Shown in pieces: positions 1 through 5,209 of a DNA stretch of 5,209 bases. This DNA comes from an archaeon. Its GTDB lineage: Archaea; Asgardarchaeota; Hermodarchaeia; Hermodarchaeales; Hermodarchaeaceae. Below the pieces are notes generated by a model that made no database searches, was not told the DNA's origin, and was given only the letters and a program-made list of their open reading frames with translations. A program made the position numbers and the translations under genes. Positions within the stretch are counted from its first letter, which is position 1. Every line of letters starts with the position of its first letter. Location of the stretch: contig JABXGV010000057.1 in the NCBI GenBank assembly GCA_016550485.1, positions 1 through 5,209 on the forward strand. The letters run 5' to 3'.

Positions 1-87
1 CCAAGCCCGCAAGACCTCAAGGATGTCGCTCCTGAGCTTCGTGTCTATCCGCAGGGTGCCTTGGGTGGTGTCCTCTATGCGCTCTGA
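1..87 (+). CDS. C-terminal end of an unidentified protein (partial)
   Basis: An open frame runs from the window edge to a TGA at 85-87 and gives 28 residues, PSPQDLKDVAPELRVYPQGA followed by LGGVLYAL. The 5' part lies outside the window. I do not recognise the family from so short a tail. It lies on the same strand as the membrane-protein gene that follows, with a gap of about 41 bases to that gene's outer start, so the two could share a transcript. The opposite strand is also open across these bases but has no ATG or GTG start there, so I prefer the plus-strand reading. Confidence is moderate because short open frames arise by chance. Confidence 0.5.
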   Translation, partial: PSPQDLKDVAPELRVYPQGALGGVLYAL

Positions 88-128
88 CCTAAAAGAATAA
101 AGGAAAGGAAAGAGCCACGAAGAGGCTG

Positions 129-1334
129 GTGCCTATTTCCATGAGTACCACCCCATCCCCTCGAGTGATTCATGCTATTTCTGCGAGTTCTGGTCTACTT
201 CCAACAATACGCGTGAAATTCCAACACAGCTTCCGTCTTTACCGGAGCTGGTGGAGGGAAATCAGTCTAGGGGCTTATGTCCGTATCCTAACATTGCTTG
301 GCATTTTGATTGCCGCTTTCACAATCCCCCTCTTTCCAGACCTAAATGACATGAATGAGCTAATCACGCTGGGCATTGTGAACATGTTTCAGGGACTTAA
401 TCCCTATGGGCGCACCTACGAGCTGTCGGCACTGGGAGCGACCCCGAGCGATGGCTACTCTCAGGACTTCCTGAACTATGGACCCATGAGTTTGTTGTTT
501 CATCTCCCCTGTATGGTCTATCCGTGGATGATTAATGGAGTAGGCTTTCTCAATCTGCAACCTAGCTTTATGATCTATCATGCTTTCTTTGATTTCCTTA
601 TCTTTGATAGGCTGATGCGGATGAATCAGCGCTTTGTTGCCCTGTTTGTGTGGCTTAACCCACTATTCGTGGTTATCGACATGGTTACTCCCATGAGTAT
701 CCCGATTTTTCTTGTAGTGATGGGTTATGAGAAGTGGAAGGATCCTTTGCAATCGGTCTTCTGGTTGGGGCTAGGTGCACTCACCTACCAGTATCTCGCG
801 TTGCTTCTGCTCTTCGCGATGGCCTACCACATCAGGAGCTCCAAGGGAGTAATCCTGGGGTTACTTCCCTCCCTTGCTATCTTGGGGGCGTTTCAGCTTT
901 GGGCGATGTTTGAGGGACGTCCACTCGCCTTGGTTACTGATCTCCTAGTGCAGCAGTTTGGGAGAGCCTATGAGCCATGGTTCCCAAATCACCAGTATAG
1001 TTGGTATACGTGGACTGGCTCCATACCTGCCATCGTGTTTAACGTCCTTGGGCAGGACCCCCTCTTAGTGTGGACTGGTGGGCTGCTCCGGTTGAGCACC
1101 TTCATGATGGCAATCTCACTTTCCCTAGCAATTCTTTTTCTCGTCCACACCATCTTGCGACCAGACTACAAGCGCAGCATACTTTACAGTTCCCTTTCGC
1201 TACTCCTGGTTCTGTTAAGCTCCCCGGTGGGACTTTGGCACCACAATGTCATTGTGGCATTTCCACTCTACATGATTTTTGTTGAGTGGGAATCACTCCA
1301 GCTGAGAGGGCTTCGGGGAAGGTTGCGTTCCTAA
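129..1334 (+). CDS. Multi-pass membrane protein, GT-C / GT87 (DUF2029)-like glycosyltransferase
   Basis: Seen: 401 residues with roughly nine to eleven hydrophobic segments (about 51-70, 118-135, 147-165, 168-186, 208-232, 240-258, 297-317, 326-343, 350-366, 372-386) and a short basic C-terminus. After the first segment comes a polar loop with acidic residues (FPDLNDMNE, 69-77), then an NPYG motif (91-94) and NYGPMSLLFHLP (116-127). An acidic first loop followed by G-x-NPY and a Y/P-rich turn before the next helix is typical of GT-C enzymes that take sugars from polyprenyl-phosphate donors on the outer face of the membrane. I infer a role in glycosylating lipids or surface proteins; donor and acceptor are unknown. 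Start: GTG at 129 is the outer limit, since an in-frame TAA lies at 90. ATG at 141 (residue 5) has a GGTG nine bases upstream and may be the true start. It converges on the secreted-protein gene. The membrane call is firm; the enzyme class is tentative. Confidence 0.72.
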   Translation: MPISMSTTPSPRVIHAISASSGLLPTIRVKFQHSFRLYRSWWREISLGAYVRILTLLGILIAAFTIPLFPDLNDMNELITLGIVNMFQGLNPYGRTYELSALGATPSDGYSQDFLNYGPMSLLFHLPCMVYPWMINGVGFLNLQPSFMIYHAFFDFLIFDRLMRMNQRFVALFVWLNPLFVVIDMVTPMSIPIFLVVMGYEKWKDPLQSVFWLGLGALTYQYLALLLLFAMAYHIRSSKGVILGLLPSLAILGAFQLWAMFEGRPLALVTDLLVQQFGRAYEPWFPNHQYSWYTWTGSIPAIVFNVLGQDPLLVWTGGLLRLSTFMMAISLSLAILFLVHTILRPDYKRSILYSSLSLLLVLLSSPVGLWHHNVIVAFPLYMIFVEWESLQLRGLRGRLRS

Positions 1335-1476
1335 GGAACACGGTCTAGCTCTGACGGTGAATTGTGTCCCGGTGTTTGAGCCAAATCACGAGGACGACTA
1401 AGCGACCTAGCGGTCAACGTGAGGGTTGGTAGAAGATCCGCTGACCCTCTTCTCCTGCGCTAAGGAGAAAGGGCTG
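1335..1476. other. Structured intergenic spacer between convergent genes
   Basis: These 142 bases separate the stop of the membrane-protein gene from the stop of the oppositely oriented secreted-protein gene. I find no plausible coding frame, tRNA or rRNA. The right half is rich in inverted repeats. AGCGG (1409-1413) matches CCGCT (1438-1442), GGTCA (1412-1416) matches TGACC (1442-1446), and GAGGGT (1421-1426) matches ACCCTC (1444-1449). These overlap and cannot all form at once. A separate strong hairpin lies at 1445-1473. Shared 3' ends of two transcripts are the obvious role. Confidence 0.5.
1445..1473. terminator. Imperfect 11-bp hairpin at the 3' ends of convergent genes
   Basis: CCCT (1445-1448) plus TTCTCCT (1450-1456) pair with AGGAGAA (1463-1469) plus AGGG (1470-1473). 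One C (1449) is bulged and the loop is GCGCTA. On the minus strand the stem begins three bases after the TAA of the secreted-protein gene. Neither side has a clear run of T, which archaeal termination normally needs, so it may be a 3'-end stabilising structure rather than a true terminator. The pairing is read directly from the sequence; the function is inferred. Confidence 0.4.
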
Positions 1477-2220
1477 TTATTCACCAGTCTGAGGATAGGC
1501 GCCTCGCCTAACATATCGGAAGATCAGAACCGTTGTTATCACCGCGTATGCGGCTAAGCCCACCGCCACCGTGAGTGAAAGTGCTTGCCCCCAAGGATTG
1601 AAGAGATGCAAGTTACTTTCGGACAGTTCATATCTGTAATGTTGGTCATTGTAACCGCTGTAGTCATTGTATTCGTAATCATAGCAAATCATGGCGCCGG
1701 TACCCATGTCGTAGTAAAGCAGCCGTGTAAGGGTGGTTCCACCATAGGAATAGCTGTATACCAGAAGCCAGCAGGTGTAACCCCCTGCAGGAACAGATAT
1801 TGGGACATTCGCTGTTACCTGAAACTCCATGGGATAGCCCGACGTAGAGTTTAACGCTGTTGTTCCACCGGGAACCAGAACACCCAGTTGAACCCACAAG
1901 GGTGGGAACATGTAGGAGATGGGATAGCCACTACTAGAGTAGAGTAGCCAAGTGGCAGGGTTGAAGTAGAAAGTATACCACGATGACGAGTCTGTCCTTG
2001 ACCTTGCTTCAAGGATATTATCACCAATTGATGTGTTCCAACCCAGGATTTCATACTCAACGTCATGTCCAGGATAGGAAGGACTATCGGGGTAGGAGTA
2101 ATAGTAAGTTACTTCCAGACCAACCGGAAACCCCGTTTGAGCACGAGTCCGTGGGAGCATTGCCAAGAGCGTAACTATGCTCAGAAGTATTACACCAATG
2201 ATTAGTTTCTGTTTTCTCAT
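1477..2220 (-). CDS. Tyrosine-rich secreted protein with signal peptide and C-terminal membrane anchor
   Basis: Seen: 247 residues. A basic N-terminus (MRKQK) and hydrophobic stretch (6-21) ending in RTRAQ suggest Sec export with cleavage near residue 27-28. The outer part (about 30-209) is rich in Tyr, Ser and Gly, with about 25 tyrosines, two Asn glycosylation sequons (NTS 62-64, NST 124-126) and two cysteines (150, 179) that could pair. A second hydrophobic segment (about 212-234) followed by RYVRRG looks like a stop-transfer anchor with a short cytoplasmic tail. The alternating aromatic and polar pattern suggests beta structure. VPAGGYTCWLLVY and YYDMGTG are phrases I associate with uncharacterised archaeal surface proteins. 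No enzyme motif is visible and I do not recognise a named family. The ATG start has a GAGGGA four bases upstream, and a TATA-like element sits about 50 bases upstream, so it probably has its own promoter. The product is hypothetical; the surface location is well supported. Confidence 0.8.
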   Translation of the reverse strand: MRKQKLIIGVILLSIVTLLAMLPRTRAQTGFPVGLEVTYYYSYPDSPSYPGHDVEYEILGWNTSIGDNILEARSRTDSSSWYTFYFNPATWLLYSSSGYPISYMFPPLWVQLGVLVPGGTTALNSTSGYPMEFQVTANVPISVPAGGYTCWLLVYSYSYGGTTLTRLLYYDMGTGAMICYDYEYNDYSGYNDQHYRYELSESNLHLFNPWGQALSLTVAVGLAAYAVITTVLIFRYVRRGAYPQTGE

Positions 2221-2224
2221 ATTA

Positions 2225-2230
2225 TCCCTC
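2225..2230 (-). promoter_or_regulatory. Ribosome binding site of the secreted-protein gene
   Basis: On the minus strand GAGGGA lies four bases before the ATG at 2220-2218, a plausible partial Shine-Dalgarno match. It supports this start and implies a leadered transcript. It is also part of a 9-bp inverted repeat with sequence that overlaps the TATA-like element. Confidence 0.4.
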
Positions 2231-2267
2231 TGAAGTCCAAATCGCAGTAGTATCCTTTTGAAGAGGG

Positions 2268-2279
2268 ATATAAGTCTTT
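2268..2279 (-). promoter_or_regulatory. Archaeal-type TATA box with possible BRE
   Basis: Read on the minus strand, AAAGAC precedes TTATAT (2273-2268). This resembles a purine-rich BRE followed by a TATA box. Its centre is about 50 bases from the ATG at 2220, so initiation about 25 bases downstream would leave a leader of roughly 25 bases that contains the GAGGGA site. It lies after the DHPS-like stop codon, so the secreted-protein gene can be transcribed separately from the pterin genes. The match is short and unproven. Confidence 0.4.
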
Positions 2280-2314
2280 GTTCGATCAGAGCGGCGGTTC
2301 ACCGAATTGCTCAT

Positions 2315-3925
2315 TCATTTACATGGGTAACTACTTGTGAAAAGTGGTTGACCTTGAGTGTAGGGGCGCCCAATCTTGAGAGCGATTTCAGCTTTCACCA
2401 ATTCGGAGCCAACATACCCAGCGTGGTCGAGGCGAGAAATGAGCCCGTGTTCAATGATGACGGCGAGGAGTTGTCGCGCTGTTCGAGCGGCGAGAATAAT
2501 ATCCGGGGTTTTTGCTTTTGGTGTCGGATAATGACGGGCAATAAGTCGTTGTTGTTGCCGGTCGATATGGAAAGTTAGAAACCCAGAAGGGTCGAGAAGA
2601 ACTGGTGGTGACTCACCTGGTGTAGCTTCAGTGATGACTTCATCGTCAGCTGGTTGATAGGGGATTTCGGTGAAGCGTTTTGTTTTCAGAAGTAACAGGT
2701 CGAGACCTAAATCCTTGGGAGAGGACTGGCGGGAGCGGGTGAGAAACATCATCTGAGCAGCACGGTGCAGCTCCCATACAGAGCCACGTGTTTTATCACT
2801 CACCTCGGCGGTTAGCATAAAGGTAACGCCAAGTTCGCTGGCAATACCTGCGAGGACAGCATTCACTCCAGGAGAGTCAGCATCCAGGAGTTCTGTGACG
2901 TTCCCAATACCCATAAGAAGTGGGATGGTTGGATGACGGTCGGTGAACCTGGCATACGCATGGATAGCCGGGGTCAGTCCGGGCGTTATCAGGGAGTCAC
3001 AGAGGAGGTCAGCGATGAGGTGAGTGTACCCTAATTCGTGGGCTGTACGTAAATTCGCCTCCATTAGTTGAAGGCGTTCATCTGTATTGCTTGGCAGCTG
3101 CTGACCCGCTTGAGTGGCGGGGACCAAGACAAAAGCTGCACGGCTTCGGAGAGATTTTGGGATCTTCGCCATGTTGCTTTGGTCGAGGCTGAGTACTAGG
3201 GAGGCCCCTGCCTTGATACCGGCTGCGATTTCCTTTGGGTCACTTGAGTCAATGCTAATGGGGACTTGTACAGCCTGTCGCACAACTTGAACAGTGTGTC
3301 TGGCTGCCTTCGAATCAGGTGCGTTGGCAATCATTCCCACATCAATAACAGTTGCCCCACTGGCAGCGAACCGACGTGCCTTGTGAATCAGTTCTTCGTC
3401 AGATCTAATAGGGGCATCAGTGATTTCAGCTATTACCCGGATGGGGTATGTCGATCCACTCATTAGGGTGCGACGGCCACTACCGATGCGAAGGGTTCGG
3501 GGAGGCGGTGGATGAGGTAACGGCGAGGTTTCAGCGGTAATGAGGTCGCTTGTAGCTCTAGCTTGGAGGTGTTCTTGAAGGATATGATCGGCTGGTTCGG
3601 TGGTCGAGAGAAGGGACAGGTTTCTATCAATTGCGCGGAGGATGAAGGGAAGGTCGACTGCATGGCGTGGACCCTTGAAGGCTGGTATGCCGGTTGCGTC
3701 TTTTACAAGCGTTGTGTCACCTGAAGTCATTCCGGGAAGGAGGATTAAATCATGTTTACCCAGCGCCCTGTTTCGGAGACGAGAGGCTACAAATTTGGGG
3801 TGAAGAAAGGCTGCAACTGCTACGGGTAGGACCAGAACCTTGCAGGTGTAGGTTGGCGGGGCGGTTTGGGCAGCATGGCGGACGAGGGGTTCAGCTAACT
3901 TCCCAGTGATTAACAGGATTTTCAT
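2315..3925 (-). CDS. Dihydropteroate synthase-related protein, MJ0107-type (DUF6513 + pterin-binding + DUF4346)
   Basis: Expected role: a cytoplasmic enzyme that joins 6-hydroxymethyl-7,8-dihydropterin diphosphate to an arylamine in methanopterin or folate synthesis. Seen: 536 residues from the ATG at 3925. An N-terminal alpha/beta domain (1 to about 130; MKILLITGKLAEPLVR, LPGMTSGD 63-70) matches the DUF6513 type. A proline-rich linker follows (135-142). The TIM-barrel pterin-binding domain (about 162-400) has GATVIDVG (190-197), ISIDSSDP (223-230), AGASLVLSLDQSN (239-251), LLMGIGNVTE (336-345) and SDKTRGSV (376-383). A C-terminal DUF4346-like region has DPSGFLTFHI (445-454) and DHAGYVGSEL (500-509). 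This is about twice the length of bacterial FolP and fits the archaeal three-part family. Its ATG overlaps the mptE TGA (ATGA, 3925-3922), implying translational coupling. An in-frame extension to 4033 would lie inside mptE and adds non-conserved sequence, so I reject it. The family is confident; the exact arylamine substrate is not. Confidence 0.88.
   Translation of the reverse strand: MKILLITGKLAEPLVRHAAQTAPPTYTCKVLVLPVAVAAFLHPKFVASRLRNRALGKHDLILLPGMTSGDTTLVKDATGIPAFKGPRHAVDLPFILRAIDRNLSLLSTTEPADHILQEHLQARATSDLITAETSPLPHPPPPRTLRIGSGRRTLMSGSTYPIRVIAEITDAPIRSDEELIHKARRFAASGATVIDVGMIANAPDSKAARHTVQVVRQAVQVPISIDSSDPKEIAAGIKAGASLVLSLDQSNMAKIPKSLRSRAAFVLVPATQAGQQLPSNTDERLQLMEANLRTAHELGYTHLIADLLCDSLITPGLTPAIHAYARFTDRHPTIPLLMGIGNVTELLDADSPGVNAVLAGIASELGVTFMLTAEVSDKTRGSVWELHRAAQMMFLTRSRQSSPKDLGLDLLLLKTKRFTEIPYQPADDEVITEATPGESPPVLLDPSGFLTFHIDRQQQRLIARHYPTPKAKTPDIILAARTARQLLAVIIEHGLISRLDHAGYVGSELVKAEIALKIGRPYTQGQPLFTSSYPCK
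3922..3925 (-). promoter_or_regulatory. ATGA stop/start overlap coupling mptE to the DHPS-like gene
   Basis: On the minus strand the bases ATGA serve both as the ATG of the DHPS-like gene (3925-3923) and the TGA of mptE (3924-3922). GGGAAG lies just upstream, inside the last mptE codons, and may serve as a weak ribosome binding site. Overlaps of this kind usually mean termination-reinitiation coupling and similar output of the two proteins. The geometry is seen directly; the coupling is inferred. Confidence 0.7.
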
Positions 3926-4719
3926 TGTGCTTCCCACGCAAATTCGGTGATGTCTTGGTCTGGGATTCCTGGAATCTGTGTTGTTCCTCCAGTGAGATTG
4001 ATAATTTTGCATTGACTCAAGCTGGCAAGCCATTCCAGGAGAGTCTTGGCTACTGAGAGTTTTTCACGCTTTGTCTTACTTGCGAGGATATCAGCGGATA
4101 AATTTGGCTTCGAGTACCTTCCCACAAAAACACCAAGGTCCATTCCAACGAGCCCGATGATGTTTGCTCTGAATGCCTCAGCAAGGAAGACACAGCGGTC
4201 TCCGTCGGTGAAGCCCCCCGTGTTAATTACTCCAGGGCGTGGCCGTGCCTGGGTTGACCCCAAAACTCCGTTCCCCTCCACTTGGTCGTGGAGGAGTATG
4301 GGCACATAATGTTCTAGGGAGGAGGTGTTGTCGCCGTGAGCATGAACCAATACAATGGAGCCGTCCTGGTGTGCTTGGAGAATATCAGGAACAGTGCCAT
4401 CAAGGTCAGTAACCACTAGATCTGGTTGGAGGTCTTGCTCAAGGAGCGCAGTGGTCGCTCCGTCAGCTGAGATTAACGTTGCGCCTTGAGCGATGTTATT
4501 CTTAATTATCTCTTCCAGATTGCGTGGAAGAGAGGGACCTGCGCCGAAGATCAATACATTCTTATCCGTTACGAGGTTGCTGATGCATGACAGGCGTATT
4601 GTCTGCCCATCAAGGATGTCGCTTAGCAGATCGGCTGCTCGTTGGTCCTCCTCGATACTATATCCGAACCTTGCTACAATTTCAAGGTACCGGGGCCACC
4701 AAGCTTCCAGAGCCACCAA
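3922..4719 (-). CDS. mptE: 6-hydroxymethyl-7,8-dihydropterin pyrophosphokinase, MptE / DUF115 family
   Basis: Reaction known for the family: transfer of diphosphate from ATP to 6-hydroxymethyl-7,8-dihydropterin. This archaeal enzyme is unrelated in sequence to bacterial FolK. Seen: 265 residues with the DUF115 signatures in order: GAGPSL (59-64), SADG (84-87), PDLVVTDLDG (99-108), HAHGDN (126-131), GGFTDGDR (168-175) and GLVGMDLG (189-196). The acidic and His clusters are the likely metal and nucleotide ligands by family analogy. It lies 53 bases after mptA and overlaps the DHPS-like gene by four bases, consistent with an operon for successive pathway steps. Start: TTG at 4719-4717 or the next codon, GTG at 4716-4714. 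Nothing further upstream is possible, because an in-frame TAA sits immediately before the TTG. Oddly, an ATG precedes that TAA. No strong Shine-Dalgarno is visible. The family call is high confidence; the exact start is less sure. Confidence 0.92.
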   Translation of the reverse strand: MVALEAWWPRYLEIVARFGYSIEEDQRAADLLSDILDGQTIRLSCISNLVTDKNVLIFGAGPSLPRNLEEIIKNNIAQGATLISADGATTALLEQDLQPDLVVTDLDGTVPDILQAHQDGSIVLVHAHGDNTSSLEHYVPILLHDQVEGNGVLGSTQARPRPGVINTGGFTDGDRCVFLAEAFRANIIGLVGMDLGVFVGRYSKPNLSADILASKTKREKLSVAKTLLEWLASLSQCKIINLTGGTTQIPGIPDQDITEFAWEAQ

Positions 4720-4772
4720 TTACATCGCCTACTAGAGTGGTGCCGCTTCACTGGCTTTATTCCTTCTTGTCA
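4720..4772 (-). other. Short mptA-mptE spacer with an ATG-TAA start-stop
   Basis: These 53 bases follow the mptA stop. The mptA frame ends in tandem stops (TAA 4775-4773, TGA 4772-4770). No convincing TATA box is present, so mptE is probably read from the mptA transcript. The last six bases before the mptE TTG read ATGTAA in the mptE frame, a start codon directly followed by a stop. AGGCG just before it might act as a weak ribosome binding site. Confidence 0.4.
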
Positions 4773-5209
4773 TTAATCTGTGGGGCTGTTTTCTGTACTC
4801 TCGCGGCGTGCCTCTCCCATGGTTAGGGTCTGTTCTGCAACGAGGTCATGACGGTGTACGCATTCTTCGTTACGTTGCTTGAAGAAAAGCTCCATTTGGT
4901 CAGGGAGATCCTTGAAGATCTGGACGACGTTTCGAATCATGTGGCGTATCGAGTCTTCGACGAAGCACGGGTTCCCCAAGGCTGCCTGCACCACCTCGGC
5001 TTCATCGGGACGCTTTAATATTTCATAGGTGGCAGCGCTCATCGCTTGTTCTACGATTTGGACTAGCTGGAGGGCATCAATAGGATAACCAGCTGGAACC
5101 TCCACCATGACCGACCCATGGCTACGTTGCATGTGACTCCCAATAGGCAATCCTTCTACGATTTCCCGTGCCTGACTTTTTTCCAACTTGTATTTACTGG
5201 TGAGTGTGC
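4773..5209 (-). CDS. mptA: GTP cyclohydrolase MptA (archaeal FolE2-like), C-terminal part
   Basis: Reaction known for MptA: Fe(II)-dependent hydrolysis of GTP to 7,8-dihydroneopterin 2',3'-cyclic phosphate, the first step of archaeal pterin synthesis. Seen: the frame is open from the window edge and gives the last 144 residues of a family usually a little over 300 long, so about half is missing. Signature stretches are SHMQRSHGSVMVEVPAGYP, SAATYEILKRPDEAEVV, NPCFVEDSIRHMIRNV and NEECVHRHDLVAEQTLT. The His- and Glu-containing segments (MQRSHG, NEECVHRH) are conserved in MptA proteins and likely contribute to the active site. A TTG at 5186-5184 is not the real start, because conserved-looking coding sequence continues upstream to the edge. 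The last ten or so residues (RRESTENSPTD) are a polar tail. It is the first gene seen of the mptA-mptE-DHPS-like run; its promoter lies outside the window. Confidence 0.93.
   Translation of the reverse strand, partial: TLTSKYKLEKSQAREIVEGLPIGSHMQRSHGSVMVEVPAGYPIDALQLVQIVEQAMSAATYEILKRPDEAEVVQAALGNPCFVEDSIRHMIRNVVQIFKDLPDQMELFFKQRNEECVHRHDLVAEQTLTMGEARRESTENSPTD

Noticed and set aside
17..30. 14-base direct repeat TCAAGGATGTCGCT, also at 4610-4623
   Set aside because: Both copies lie inside coding sequence with different reading contexts and no extended similarity. Chance is the simplest explanation.
1..90. Minus-strand open frame across the left edge
   Set aside because: It is open but has no ATG or GTG start within the window. 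The plus-strand frame ends in a natural stop just before a same-strand gene.
1335..1476. Possible tRNA or small RNA gene in the convergent spacer
   Set aside because: The stems do not form a cloverleaf, and no GTTCRANNC-type T-arm or CCA-like end is present.
1585..2174. Open frames on both strands inside the secreted-protein gene
   Set aside because: They overlap a frame with a clear signal peptide, membrane anchor, ribosome binding site and promoter.
2258..2578. Plus-strand open frame of 106 codons
   Set aside because: It is antisense to the 3' end of the DHPS-like gene and its promoter region, has no recognisable motif, and reads like a shadow frame.
3926..4033. Longer DHPS-like protein starting at 4033
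   Set aside because: The extra 36 residues lie wholly inside mptE in another frame and look non-conserved. MKILLITGKL at 3925, with the ATGA overlap, is the typical family start.
4046..4826. Several plus-strand open frames across mptE and the mptA end
   Set aside because: They are antisense to clearly conserved coding sequence and have low-complexity, non-protein-like composition.

Overview
The window is most likely a piece of an archaeal chromosome. The strongest evidence is a minus-strand run of three genes for pterin-cofactor synthesis in their archaeal forms. These are an MptA-type GTP cyclohydrolase, an MptE/DUF115 pyrophosphokinase, and a long dihydropteroate-synthase-related protein of the MJ0107 kind. 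Supporting signs are a TATA-like element placed as in archaeal promoters, TTG/GTG starts, and a surface protein with a signal peptide and a C-terminal membrane anchor. Base composition looks balanced, near half G+C by eye. A mesophilic or moderate archaeon such as an Asgard/Thorarchaeia-like or Bathyarchaeia-like lineage is my guess. Nothing in the window fixes the phylum.

Layout. Bases 1-87 (+) hold the last 28 codons of an unidentified gene. Bases 129-1334 (+) encode a multi-pass membrane protein that resembles GT-C/GT87 (DUF2029-type) glycosyltransferases. It converges on a minus-strand gene, 2220-1477, for a tyrosine-rich secreted protein with a C-terminal membrane anchor. The 142-base gap between them contains a strong imperfect hairpin and competing inverted repeats. 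Bases 2221-2314 hold a probable promoter and ribosome binding site for the secreted-protein gene. From 5209 down to 2315 (-) lies the pterin cluster in the order mptA (C-terminal part only, cut by the window edge), mptE, then the DHPS-like gene.

How the genes work together. MptA opens the GTP ring system on the way to 7,8-dihydroneopterin cyclic phosphate. MptE later activates 6-hydroxymethyl-7,8-dihydropterin as its diphosphate. A DHPS-fold enzyme is then expected to join the activated pterin to an arylamine, giving the methanopterin or folate skeleton. The mptE stop and the DHPS-like start overlap in an ATGA, so the two are probably translationally coupled, which fits consecutive steps. The intermediate enzymes (MptB, MptD) are not in the window. 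The glycosyltransferase-like protein and the surface protein have no visible link to the pterin genes. They may belong to cell-envelope functions.

I see no CRISPR array, tRNA, rRNA, insertion sequence or phage gene. The most useful leads are the DHPS-like protein's changed substrate-contact motifs in a tightly coupled pathway operon, the ATG-TAA start-stop directly before the mptE start, and the structured spacers.
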